A DNA stretch of 62,103 nt, from assembly GCA_934630705.1 (NCBI GenBank), contig CAKTWP010000013.1:1-62103 (forward strand). Direction: 5' to 3'. Below are positions 8,186 to 16,462 of this stretch, one piece after another. Both the position numbers and the translations under genes were made by a program. The first letter of the stretch is position 1. The number at the start of each line of letters is the position of its first letter. Source of the stretch: an uncultured Clostridia bacterium. GTDB taxonomy: Bacteria; Bacillota; Clostridia; Christensenellales; Aristaeellaceae. The notes below the pieces were generated by a model, which worked only from the letters and a program-made list of their open reading frames with translations, had not been told where the DNA came from and ran no database searches.

Positions 8186-10900
8186 TCAGTTCCCCCCGGC
8201 GTTTCGGCCGCAGCAGTTTTTGTATTTCTTGCCGCTGCCGCAGGGACAGGGGCTGTTTCGTCCGATTTTTTCTCCGGCCTTTACCGGCGTGCGCGGGGCG
8301 TCCTTCGTCGGCACCGGCCCGGCGTTGCGGATTTCCTGCACAGGCTTGGCCGCGGCCCGGCGTTCCGGCGTGCGCTCAATGCGCAGCAGATACAGCCGGC
8401 GCACCGTGTCCTCCCGAATCAGCCGCACCATTTCCTCGAACATGTCATAGGATTCCATTTTGTATTCGTTCACCGGATCCCGCTGGGCGTAAGCCCGCAG
8501 GCCGATGCCGTCCCGCAGCTGATCCATGGCGTCGATATGATCCATCCACCGGGTGTCCACCGCCCGAAGCAGGATGGCCCGCTCCAGCTCGCGCATATCG
8601 ATGCCCATTTCGGTAAAGTGGGCTTCCCGCTCCTCATAGAAGCGGGAGGCGGTCTTTTTCAGGAAATCGGCCACATCCTCTTTCTTAAAGGAAAGAATCA
8701 CGTCCCGGTTGGCTTCGATGGTGCCCACGGGGATGCACAGCCGCTCCGTATAATCCCGCAGGCCTACCAGATCCCATTCCGCAGAGGAATCCCCCGCCAG
8801 GAACCGGGAGCAGGCTTCGTCGATCAGGCTCTGCACCATGCCGGCGACCACGTCCCGCATGTTTTCGCCCCGGAGCACCTGCAGCCGCTGGCCATAGATG
8901 ATGCCGCGCTGCTGGTTCATCACGTCGTCGTATTGCAGCACATGCTTGCGCATTTCGTAGTTCCGGCTCTCCACCCGCTTCTGGGCGTTTTCGATCTGCT
9001 TGGTGAGCATGCCCGCTTCCAGGGGCGTGTTTTCATCCATGCCCAGCCTGGCAATGAGCGGCTGAATCCGCTCGCCGCCAAAGAGGCGCATCAGATCGTC
9101 CTCCAAGGCGATGAAGAACTGGGAGGAGCCCGGATCGCCCTGACGGCCGGCACGGCCCCGCAGCTGATTATCAATGCGGCGGGATTCGTGGCGTTCGGTG
9201 CCGATGATATGCAATCCGCCTACGGCCACCACCTTATCGTGTTCCACGTCGGTGGTCTTTTTGTATTCGGCTTTCAGCTCCTGATACCGTTTCCGGGCGG
9301 CGAGAACCTCCTCGTCCACGTTTTCGTTAAAGCCTGTGGCGGCCTCAATGATTTCCTCGGGGATTTCCTCCTGCCGCATGGTGCGGCGGGCCAGAAAGTC
9401 CGGGTTGCCGCCCAGCAGAATATCGGTGCCGCGGCCGGCCATGTTGGTGGCGATGGTGACGGCGCCATAATGGCCCGCCTGGGCCACGATGGAAGCCTCC
9501 CGAGCGTGGTGCTTGGCATTGAGCACCTCATGGGGCACGCCACGCAGCTCCAGCATATGGCTCAGCAGCTCGCTGACCTCCACGCTCACCGTGCCTACCA
9601 GAATGGGCTGGCCGGTGGCGTGGCGCTTGATGATTTCCTCCACCACGGCGGCGTATTTGCCCTTCTTGGTGCGGTAAATCACGTCGTTGAGATCCTGGCG
9701 GATCATGGGCTTATTGGTGGGAATCTGCACCACGTCCAGATTATAAATGCCCTGGAATTCGCTTTCCTCGGTTTTGGCGGTGCCCGTCATGCCCGAGAGC
9801 TTTTTATACATGCGGAAGTAATTCTGGAAGGTGATGGTGGCCAGGGTTTTGCTCTCCCGCTCCACCTTCACATGCTCCTTGGCCTCGATGGCCTGATGCA
9901 GACCGTCGGAATAGCGGCGGCCGATCATCAGCCGGCCGGTGAATTCATCCACGATCACCACCTGATCGTTCTGCACCACGTAGTCCACGTCCCGCTTCAT
10001 CAGGGCGTTGGCCTTCAGGGCCTGAATCAGGTAATGGTTCAGGTCGTTATTCTCCGGGTCGGACAGGTTATCCACGCCAAAGGCAGATTCGGCCTTGCGG
10101 GTGCCCTCCTCGGTGAAGATGACGGTTTTGTCCTTTTCCTCAATGGTATAGTCTTCATCCTTGCGCAGGCGGGAAACAAAGCGGTCCGCCCGCTCATACA
10201 TATCCGTGGATTTTTCGCCCTGCCCGGAAATAATCAGGGGCGTGCGGGCTTCATCGATGAGGATGGAGTCCACTTCGTCCACGATGGCGAAGGCGTGGCC
10301 CCGCTGCACCATGTCCTTTTCATAGAGCACCATGTTATCCCGCAGATAATCGAAGCCCATTTCGTTGTTGGTGCCATAGGTGATATCGCAGGCATAGGCG
10401 GCCTTGCGCTGGGCGTTATCCAGATCGTGGGTGATAATGCCCACGCTCATGCCCAGGAAGCGATAGAGCTTGCCCATTTCCTCGCCCTGGAAGGAGGCCA
10501 GATAATCGTTCACCGTCACGATATGCACGCCGTTGCCTGCGATGGCGTTAAGATACGCAGGCAGGGTGGCCGTAAGGGTTTTGCCTTCGCCGGTTTTCAT
10601 TTCGGCGATGCGGCCCTGATGGAGCACGATGCCGCCGATCAGCTGCACCCGGAAGGGACGCATGCCCAGCGTGCGCCGGCTGGCCTCCCGCACCACGGCA
10701 AAGGCTTCGGGGAGCATATGATCCAGGGTTTCGCCGCCCTGATAGCGCTGCTTAAATTCCGCCGTTTTGGCGCAGAGCGCTTCATCGCTGAGCGCCTGCA
10801 TCTGCGGCTCCAGCCCGTCGATCTGATCGGCAATCTTCATCAGGGGCTTCAGCTGCGCTTCATTGCCAAAACCCAGCATTTTTTTCAGAAATTCCAGCAT
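8186..10900 (-). CDS. secA: Preprotein translocase ATPase SecA
   Basis: The 904-residue motor pushes unfolded preproteins through SecYEG. It shows Walker A MKTGEGKTL, the DEVDSILIDEART motif, the helicase motif GRAGRQGDPGSSQF and a C-terminal zinc-binding SEC-C tail (SPCPCGSGKKYKNCCG). The open frame runs 60 codons further upstream, but ATG 10900 (MLEFLKKMLGFGNEAQLKPL) is the true start: it aligns with the family N-terminus and has AAGGAGAAAGCAG before it. A promoter-like TTGCGG/TATAAT lies about 110 bases upstream. Confidence 0.97.
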   Translation of the reverse strand: MLEFLKKMLGFGNEAQLKPLMKIADQIDGLEPQMQALSDEALCAKTAEFKQRYQGGETLDHMLPEAFAVVREASRRTLGMRPFRVQLIGGIVLHQGRIAEMKTGEGKTLTATLPAYLNAIAGNGVHIVTVNDYLASFQGEEMGKLYRFLGMSVGIITHDLDNAQRKAAYACDITYGTNNEMGFDYLRDNMVLYEKDMVQRGHAFAIVDEVDSILIDEARTPLIISGQGEKSTDMYERADRFVSRLRKDEDYTIEEKDKTVIFTEEGTRKAESAFGVDNLSDPENNDLNHYLIQALKANALMKRDVDYVVQNDQVVIVDEFTGRLMIGRRYSDGLHQAIEAKEHVKVERESKTLATITFQNYFRMYKKLSGMTGTAKTEESEFQGIYNLDVVQIPTNKPMIRQDLNDVIYRTKKGKYAAVVEEIIKRHATGQPILVGTVSVEVSELLSHMLELRGVPHEVLNAKHHAREASIVAQAGHYGAVTIATNMAGRGTDILLGGNPDFLARRTMRQEEIPEEIIEAATGFNENVDEEVLAARKRYQELKAEYKKTTDVEHDKVVAVGGLHIIGTERHESRRIDNQLRGRAGRQGDPGSSQFFIALEDDLMRLFGGERIQPLIARLGMDENTPLEAGMLTKQIENAQKRVESRNYEMRKHVLQYDDVMNQQRGIIYGQRLQVLRGENMRDVVAGMVQSLIDEACSRFLAGDSSAEWDLVGLRDYTERLCIPVGTIEANRDVILSFKKEDVADFLKKTASRFYEEREAHFTEMGIDMRELERAILLRAVDTRWMDHIDAMDQLRDGIGLRAYAQRDPVNEYKMESYDMFEEMVRLIREDTVRRLYLLRIERTPERRAAAKPVQEIRNAGPVPTKDAPRTPVKAGEKIGRNSPCPCGSGKKYKNCCGRNAGGN

Positions 10901-11005
10901 CTGCTTTCTCCTTGTTTTCGCATTGCGGTCTGCCGAAAACATGATTTTCCACAGACCGATTGGGCATGAAACGGCCGCAAAAATCCCGCCATACCGCCAG
11001 CTTTT

Positions 11006-11035
11006 ATTATACCACGTTTCCGCCCGATCCCGCAA
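11006..11035 (-). promoter_or_regulatory. Putative sigma-A promoter of secA
   Basis: On the minus strand TTGCGG and TATAAT (11011-11006) are separated by 18 bases. It points toward secA and would give a leader of about 100 bases. Confidence 0.6.
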
Positions 11036-11169
11036 GCCCGAGAGGGCTGCAGGGGAAATTTTGTGTGGCCTTCCCTGCAAATTTTTACATAGATTTCAGC
11101 GGCCCGCCATGGACGGGGAAGGCGGGAGTGTGGTATACTGGAGATAATCAAGACCGGGCAAAGGGGCGG

Positions 11170-11964
11170 ATGAACCAGATGACAAGCGAGGCCTATGAGC
11201 TGCTGGCGATGCTGATGCGGTATGTGTTCGTGGGCATCGGCGTGCTGATTTCCTGGCGGGCGTATCGCTGGCTGCGCCGGGACGCGCGGCAATATAAGAA
11301 GGAAATGCGCAATCTGCCGGATGCGGGGCTGGTGGGCGAAATCGTGAACCTGAAGACCGGCGAAAGCCAGCCGCTGCCCCGGGAAGGGCTGATCGGTTCC
11401 TCCCGCGCCTGCGATATTCGGGTGAAGGAGCCCGGCGTGGCCCGCCGCCATGCGCTGTTTGCGTTTGAAGAGGGCAAAGGCCTGCGGGTTACGCCCCACC
11501 TGGGGAATCGATTGCTGATGGAGGGCGTGGAGTTGAAGGGCCCTGCCCATGCATTGCACGGCACGCAGCTCCAGCTGGGCGATGCGGTGCTTCGGGTGCG
11601 CCTGTTCGCGGGGCTGAAGGTGCCCCATCCTATGCAGTTCCAGCCGGATGCCCCGGCCCGGACAGATGGAGAAGAAGATGCGCCGTTTGAAAACGACACC
11701 GTGCCTTCCCCCTTTGACGCGGTGCCCCAGTTCGCCCCGGCACAGGAGCAGGAAACGCCCGCAGCGGAGCAGCCATCCCCCTTCTATCAGGGCCATTATA
11801 CCGAGGATGGCCAGATGACCTGGGATTACGCCTATTCATTGGAGGAATTGGAGCAGGCGCGGCAGCAGCAAATGCTGAGCACCGATCAAACGCCCGAGGA
11901 GAACGACGAGGCGCTGCCCTATGAAAGCCCCGTTCCCCGGCATAGAAGGAGGCGGCGGCAGTGA
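11170..11964 (+). CDS. FHA-domain membrane-anchored protein
   Basis: This 264-residue protein has one N-terminal membrane helix (about residues 12-30). An FHA domain follows at about residues 60-145, with the core motif GLIGSSRACDIRV and RRHA, which bind phosphothreonine peptides. The tail is acidic and proline-rich. ATG 11170 follows AAGGGGCGG; the frame extends upstream without a site. Its stop overlaps the ftsW-like start (GTGA), so the genes are translationally coupled. FHA proteins beside FtsW and a PBP typically link Ser/Thr kinase signalling to cell-wall synthesis. A TATACT at 11134-11139 may be its -10 box. Confidence 0.85.
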   Translation: MNQMTSEAYELLAMLMRYVFVGIGVLISWRAYRWLRRDARQYKKEMRNLPDAGLVGEIVNLKTGESQPLPREGLIGSSRACDIRVKEPGVARRHALFAFEEGKGLRVTPHLGNRLLMEGVELKGPAHALHGTQLQLGDAVLRVRLFAGLKVPHPMQFQPDAPARTDGEEDAPFENDTVPSPFDAVPQFAPAQEQETPAAEQPSPFYQGHYTEDGQMTWDYAYSLEELEQARQQQMLSTDQTPEENDEALPYESPVPRHRRRRRQ

Positions 11965-13244
11965 AAAGGAACGCGGATGGCAGGAAAGCGGACGGCAAAG
12001 AAAAAAAGCGCTTCCGCCGGCGGGATCCGGCCCGGGCGCTGCTCAGCGCGGTGATGGTGTTTTTCTTTCTGGCATTTCTGCTGCTGGCCCTGAAGGACGG
12101 CTCCTGGGAATGCGTGCTGCTGGCGCTGGCGGTGCCCGCGCTGATTTTCGTGGGCACGGCGGGGATTCCCAAACTGTTTCCGGCGGATAAGCTGCTTCTG
12201 TCGCTGACCAATTTTCTGTGCGCCCTGGGTGTGCTGGTGCTGTATCGGCTCAGCCCGGAGCGAGGGCTCACCCAGGCGGTGAATTATGGCGTGGGCGTGG
12301 CGGCCATGCTGGTTTGCATTCTGCTGGTGCGGTATATCAAAGATTGGAAATGGCTGTCGCTGCTGATGATGGCGGGCAGTTTTCTGATGCTGGCGCTGCC
12401 GCTGCTCATCGGGGAGAAGCGAAACGGCGCCCGAAACTGGATCAGCGTGGGCGGCTATTCGATGCAGCCCAGCGAGCTGGTGAAGCTGGCGCTGCTGCTG
12501 AGCATTTCCTATTGGCTGGCCCGGCGGAAGGTGGTCTTTTCGGTGGCGTTTGTGGGCGGCTGCCTGCTGCTGCTTATGCTTCAGGAGGATCTGGGCACGG
12601 CGCTGCTCTATTACGGGGTGACGCTGGTGCTGCTTTACGCGGCCACGGGCAGCCTGCCGCTGGTGGGCGCCGGCCTGGCCGGAGGCGCAGGCGCGGCGCT
12701 GATGGGGTATCAGATGTTTGCCCATGTGAAGCGCCGGGTGGCCATCTGGCTCAATCCCTGGGCGGATATGGACGGCTCGGGCTATCAGATCGTGCAGAGC
12801 CTGATCGCCATTGTCAACGGCGGTGCCTGGGGCGTGGGCCTGGGGCTAGGCAACGCCTCGGTGATTCCCGAATATTATAACGACTTTATTTTCTCCGTGA
12901 TTCTGCATGAATTCGGCATGATTTTCGGGCTGATCGTGGTATGCATGTATCTGTTCATTACCATCCGGGGCGTGATGATCGCCCGGCGCTCCCGCACGGC
13001 GTTTCACGCGCTGCTGGCCACCGGCTGCGCCGCGCTGATCGCGCTGCAGGCGTTTGTGATCATTGGCGGCAATATCAAGCTGATTCCGCTGACCGGCGTG
13101 ACGCTGCCCTTCATCAGCTACGGCGGCACGTCCATGGTGTCCAGCCTGTGCGTGATCGGGCTGCTGCAAGGCGTGGCCAGCTGCAATGAGGCGGGCGTGC
13201 ATGCGGACCGGGCGCTGGCCATGCAAGGGGGCGATCTGAAATGA
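11961..13244 (+). CDS. FtsW/RodA/SpoVE family peptidoglycan glycosyltransferase
   Basis: The 427-residue SEDS protein has about ten membrane spans and the family signatures GGYSMQPSELVKLALLL and, near the end, LPFISYGGTSMVSSL. SEDS proteins polymerise lipid II into glycan strands with a class B PBP partner; the next gene is exactly that partner. Translation starts at a GTG overlapping the FHA stop, with AAGGAGG 8-14 bases before. FtsW, RodA and SpoVE cannot be told apart here. Confidence 0.93.
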   Translation: MKRNADGRKADGKEKKRFRRRDPARALLSAVMVFFFLAFLLLALKDGSWECVLLALAVPALIFVGTAGIPKLFPADKLLLSLTNFLCALGVLVLYRLSPERGLTQAVNYGVGVAAMLVCILLVRYIKDWKWLSLLMMAGSFLMLALPLLIGEKRNGARNWISVGGYSMQPSELVKLALLLSISYWLARRKVVFSVAFVGGCLLLLMLQEDLGTALLYYGVTLVLLYAATGSLPLVGAGLAGGAGAALMGYQMFAHVKRRVAIWLNPWADMDGSGYQIVQSLIAIVNGGAWGVGLGLGNASVIPEYYNDFIFSVILHEFGMIFGLIVVCMYLFITIRGVMIARRSRTAFHALLATGCAALIALQAFVIIGGNIKLIPLTGVTLPFISYGGTSMVSSLCVIGLLQGVASCNEAGVHADRALAMQGGDLK

Positions 13245-14656
13245 AACAGCTGCGAAAGAACATTCTGCGTATCGCCCTGCTGCTGTGCGGCCTGTTTGTG
13301 CTGCTGGCGGGCTATGGCGCCTACAGCATCGCCACCTATGGCAACCGCTGGTTTGCCTCTACGGCCAACACCTTCGTGCGCACCCAGAAAAAGAATGTGA
13401 TCGCGGGGGACATTCTGGATCGCAACGGCGTGGTGCTGGCCACCACCCGGGACGGCCAGCGGGTCTACGCGCAGGATGCAGCGGTGCGCAAGGCCACGGT
13501 GCACGTGGTGGGCGACAGCGGCTCCAACGTGAATAACGGGGCGGAATCCTTCTTTTCCGCGTATCTCTATGGCTTTAACATGAGCTTTCTGGAACGGCTG
13601 GGCTGCGCCGTGAAGGGGCAGGCCCGCCAGGGCGATAACGTGCAGCTTACCATCGACAGCACGCTGGCTTCCTATGTGGCTTCCATTTTCCCCAGTGGGA
13701 AAAGCGGGGCTGTAGTAGTGATGAATTACAAAAACGGCGAGGTGCTCACCCAGCAGTCCTTCCCCAATTTCGATCCCCAGAATATAACCGCCAGCGTGAA
13801 GGAGGACGCGCAGAAGCCCTTTTATAACCGGGCGGTGCAGGGGCTGTATGCGCCGGGCTCCACGTTCAAGGTGGTCACCGCCGAATCCGCTCTGGAAAAT
13901 TATCAGGACGCCACCACCATGGCTTTTTACTGCGACGGGCAGCTTCAGGTGGGCGCGCAGGTGATTACCGACGCGGGCACGGATCTGCTCGCCGGGAAGA
14001 TCACCCAGCATGGCCAGCTGAATCTGCTGCGGGCCTTTCAGGTGAGCTGCAACAACACCTTCGCCCAGCTGGCGCTGAAGCTGGGGGATGCGAAGCTGCG
14101 CAAAACGGCGGAGACCTTCGGGTTTAACGATAACTTCCTGTTCCGGGATCTGGTGGTGGAAAATTCATCGTATCCCACGGCCAACCGCACCGATCGGGAA
14201 ATTGCCTGGACGGGAGCGGGCCAGAGCGCGCTGGTGGCCACGCCGATGCACATGTGCATGATTGCGGCAGGCGTGGCCAACGGAGGCGTGATGATGGAGC
14301 CGCGGATGCTCAAGGAAGCCGTGGCCCAGAACGGCACCGTGCGCGCCGCGTTCGCAGAGAAGGTGTATCGACGGGTAATGCCTGCGCAGAACGCAGATCT
14401 GCTCAAGGAATACATGCGGGCCGTGGTGACCGGCGGAACGGGCACCCGCGCCGCAATTTCCGGGGTGAAGGTCTGCGGCAAAACAGGATCCGCAGAGCTG
14501 GATAATCAGGAAAACACCAATGCCTGGTTTATCGGATTTCTGGATGAGCCGGACGCCCCCTACGCCATTGCTATCGTGGTAGAGGATGCAGGCGGCGGCG
14601 GCTCGGTGGCCGCGCCCCTCGCCCGGCAAATCTTTCAATGGTTGCTGGGAAAATGA
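13241..14656 (+). CDS. Penicillin-binding protein, class B-type transpeptidase (PbpA-like)
   Basis: The 471-residue protein has one N-terminal membrane helix (residues 10-30) and a short dimerisation domain. Its transpeptidase domain carries the three motifs in order: SxxK in APGSTFKV, SxN in VSCNNTF and KTGS in CGKTGSAEL. It cross-links peptidoglycan stem peptides outside the membrane. It overlaps the SEDS gene by ATGA, so the two are made together. It is shorter than PBP2/PBP3 of rods and most like the PbpA proteins found beside FHA and FtsW genes. Confidence 0.93.
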   Translation: MKQLRKNILRIALLLCGLFVLLAGYGAYSIATYGNRWFASTANTFVRTQKKNVIAGDILDRNGVVLATTRDGQRVYAQDAAVRKATVHVVGDSGSNVNNGAESFFSAYLYGFNMSFLERLGCAVKGQARQGDNVQLTIDSTLASYVASIFPSGKSGAVVVMNYKNGEVLTQQSFPNFDPQNITASVKEDAQKPFYNRAVQGLYAPGSTFKVVTAESALENYQDATTMAFYCDGQLQVGAQVITDAGTDLLAGKITQHGQLNLLRAFQVSCNNTFAQLALKLGDAKLRKTAETFGFNDNFLFRDLVVENSSYPTANRTDREIAWTGAGQSALVATPMHMCMIAAGVANGGVMMEPRMLKEAVAQNGTVRAAFAEKVYRRVMPAQNADLLKEYMRAVVTGGTGTRAAISGVKVCGKTGSAELDNQENTNAWFIGFLDEPDAPYAIAIVVEDAGGGGSVAAPLARQIFQWLLGK

Positions 14657-14826
14657 GGAATGATGGGGAGCGGAGCAGGCTTCCTTTCAGGAGCAGGAAA
14701 GATGCTCACGTGTCCATCCAAAGAAAGCTGGCTGGGTGTGGATAATGAACTGCACCCGTCTGTCATGCGTCTTTGGCTTTAGCCCAAACAGTTTTGAAAC
14801 AGGTGCTGCGCCGATGGAAAAGGCAG

Positions 14827-14868
14827 AAGGGGGAACTGTTCTTTGAACGCAAAGCATGGTTCCCCCGC
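14827..14868. repeat. Palindrome A2
   Basis: GGGGGAAC (14829-14836) pairs with GTTCCCCC (14859-14866), with inner CTTTG (14841-14845) and CAAAG (14850-14854). It lies in the 299-base gap between the PBP and acyltransferase genes and is followed by GCATTATTATTC, so it may terminate the cell-wall operon. The rest of the gap (14657-14826) shows no gene or RNA that I recognise. Confidence 0.75.
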
Positions 14869-14892
14869 ATTATTATTCTGCATTTTTCGGGC

Positions 14893-14921
14893 TTGCGGTT
14901 TTTGTCGAAAAAGGGTAGAAT
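14893..14921 (+). promoter_or_regulatory. Putative promoter of the acyltransferase gene
   Basis: TTGCGG (14893-14898) and TAGAAT (14916-14921) are separated by 17 bases, 35 bases before the TTG start codon. Confidence 0.55.
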
Positions 14922-14955
14922 AAAGAGCTAACGGATAAAAGAGGAGGGAATCCCC

Positions 14956-16380
14956 TTGACACAAACCACTTCCGTCTCCCGGCGGACGGGCAGGCCTTAT
15001 GCGTATCGGATGTTTTTGTATATGGCGCTGGCGCTGATAACGGCTGCGCCGCTGACGGAGCTGAGCCTGGTCTCCTATCTGGCGGCATATGCCCAGAACC
15101 GGCTGCGCCAGACATTGACGGCGGCCCTGGGCGCCGGCGCAGTGGCGGCTGCCGCCGGGGCGGGGATGCACGGACTGATAAAAAAGGGCAGGAATCCCCA
15201 GGGCTTTCTGGGCACGGGAGTTGTAAGCTGGCTGGGCGGGCTCGTCTGGCTGATCGCCGGGTGCGTTGGCGCGGGCCTGTTCTTTTGCCTGGCGCTGTGT
15301 CTGATGGGGATGACGCTGAGCCTGGGCGCCGCCCGGGCCATGTGCGTCGATCTGGGAAGGGTGCTTTCCTTTGCACAGGGCAGGGAGCAGGGCGATGCGG
15401 CTCATGCGCTGGCCTGCAAGCGCATGAAATATGGCTTGGCGGCTGGCCAGACCCTGACGGTTTGTCTGGCGGTGGCGATCTGCCTGCATCAGCCCCGCTT
15501 TTCGCCATGGCTTGCCGTGCCCGCGCTGGCGCTGACGGGGGCGGCAACGGTGTTCGCCCTGCTGTTTCCGCTGACGAACCGACAGCTGCTCAAGCTGCGG
15601 CGGTATGCCGCCCTGCAGGCGGAAGGCACGGAAAACAAGGCTCTGCGGGAACTGCTGGAAGGAGCTATTTGGGAAAAGCGCTGCAAGCCCTATGGCGTGC
15701 GGATGATTATGCGTCTGCTGCGGCTCTTCTGCCTCCATCGGGTGAAGGGCATGGAGCGGGTGCAGCTGGATGGGGATGTGCCCTGCATTTTCGTGTGCAA
15801 TCATGGGGAAATTTACGGCCCCATTATCACCAAGCTGTTTCTGCCTTATCCCTTCCGGCCCTGGGTGACCTATGAAATGGCGGATCGGAAAATCGTGGCG
15901 GATCGGATGTGCAACGGCATCTGGAAGGACGTGAAGTGGATTCCCCGGAAGGCGCTCTGGTTCTTTGCGGATCGGATTGCCGCACCGCTGAGCGCGTGGA
16001 TTATGCGGTCGGTGGACTGCATCCCAGTGTTTCACGATAATCCCCATAAGCTGATGCAGACCTTCCGGGAAACCACGGCGGCCATGGAAACAGGGGATAA
16101 CATCCTGATTTTCCCTGAAAACGCCGCCACCTCCGCCAACGGCCGGTATCAGCGGGAGGGGGTTTCCGAGTTCTTTACCGGGTTCACCATGGCCGGGCAG
16201 CTGTATTATAACAAAACCGGGAAAAGCCCGCTGTTTGTGCCCATGTATGCGAATAAGAAAAAACGGACGATCTCTCTGGGCACCCCCACCCGCTTTGACC
16301 CGGACGCACCAGCCAACGATGAGAAGGAACGGCTGTGCGCCTATCTGCGCGGGGAAATGCTGAAACTGGCTGAATTATAA
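14956..16380 (+). CDS. PlsC-like acyltransferase with N-terminal membrane domain
   Basis: This 474-residue protein has an N-terminal half with several hydrophobic helices (about residues 15-200) and a C-terminal glycerolipid acyltransferase-like domain. Block I reads VCNHGEIYGP instead of the classical NHxSxxD, and block III is FPENAATSANGRY instead of FPEGTRS. It therefore looks like a divergent member, probably acting on a lipid or glycan at the membrane; catalysis is not assured. The start is TTG at 14956, supported by AGGAGGG seven bases upstream. A strong bidirectional terminator follows. Confidence 0.75.
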   Translation: MTQTTSVSRRTGRPYAYRMFLYMALALITAAPLTELSLVSYLAAYAQNRLRQTLTAALGAGAVAAAAGAGMHGLIKKGRNPQGFLGTGVVSWLGGLVWLIAGCVGAGLFFCLALCLMGMTLSLGAARAMCVDLGRVLSFAQGREQGDAAHALACKRMKYGLAAGQTLTVCLAVAICLHQPRFSPWLAVPALALTGAATVFALLFPLTNRQLLKLRRYAALQAEGTENKALRELLEGAIWEKRCKPYGVRMIMRLLRLFCLHRVKGMERVQLDGDVPCIFVCNHGEIYGPIITKLFLPYPFRPWVTYEMADRKIVADRMCNGIWKDVKWIPRKALWFFADRIAAPLSAWIMRSVDCIPVFHDNPHKLMQTFRETTAAMETGDNILIFPENAATSANGRYQREGVSEFFTGFTMAGQLYYNKTGKSPLFVPMYANKKKRTISLGTPTRFDPDAPANDEKERLCAYLRGEMLKLAEL

Positions 16381-16400
16381 TCAAAAAACAAAAAAGCAAA

Positions 16401-16444
16401 GGCGGCGGAAAACCGGTCGTTTGACCGGCAGACCGCCGTTTTTT
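16401..16444. terminator. Bidirectional terminator between convergent genes
   Basis: A branched hairpin has outer arms CGGCGG (16403-16408) and CCGCCG (16433-16438) and inner arms CCGGTC and GACCGG. TTTTTT follows on the + strand and a T-rich tract on the minus strand. It separates the acyltransferase and lysozyme genes. Confidence 0.85.
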
Positions 16445-16462
16445 GCGGGCTTTAAGGGGCCG

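Noticed and set aside
8171..10969. A 932-codon open frame on the + strand across secA
   Set aside because: It is antisense to secA, has His/Gly/Ala-rich composition and no family motif. Such long antisense frames arise from GC-rich codon bias. The same holds for 3290-5131, 5088-6212, 20323-22113, 35889-37970, 51698-53044 and 56558-58108.
10901..11080. A 60-codon upstream extension of secA
   Set aside because: The family N-terminus and the ribosome-binding site place the start at 10900, and the extension runs over the promoter.
14657..14826. A tRNA or small RNA gene in the gap after the PBP gene
   Set aside because: No cloverleaf, no CCA-type 3' end and no promoter/terminator pair enclosing a compact RNA was found.
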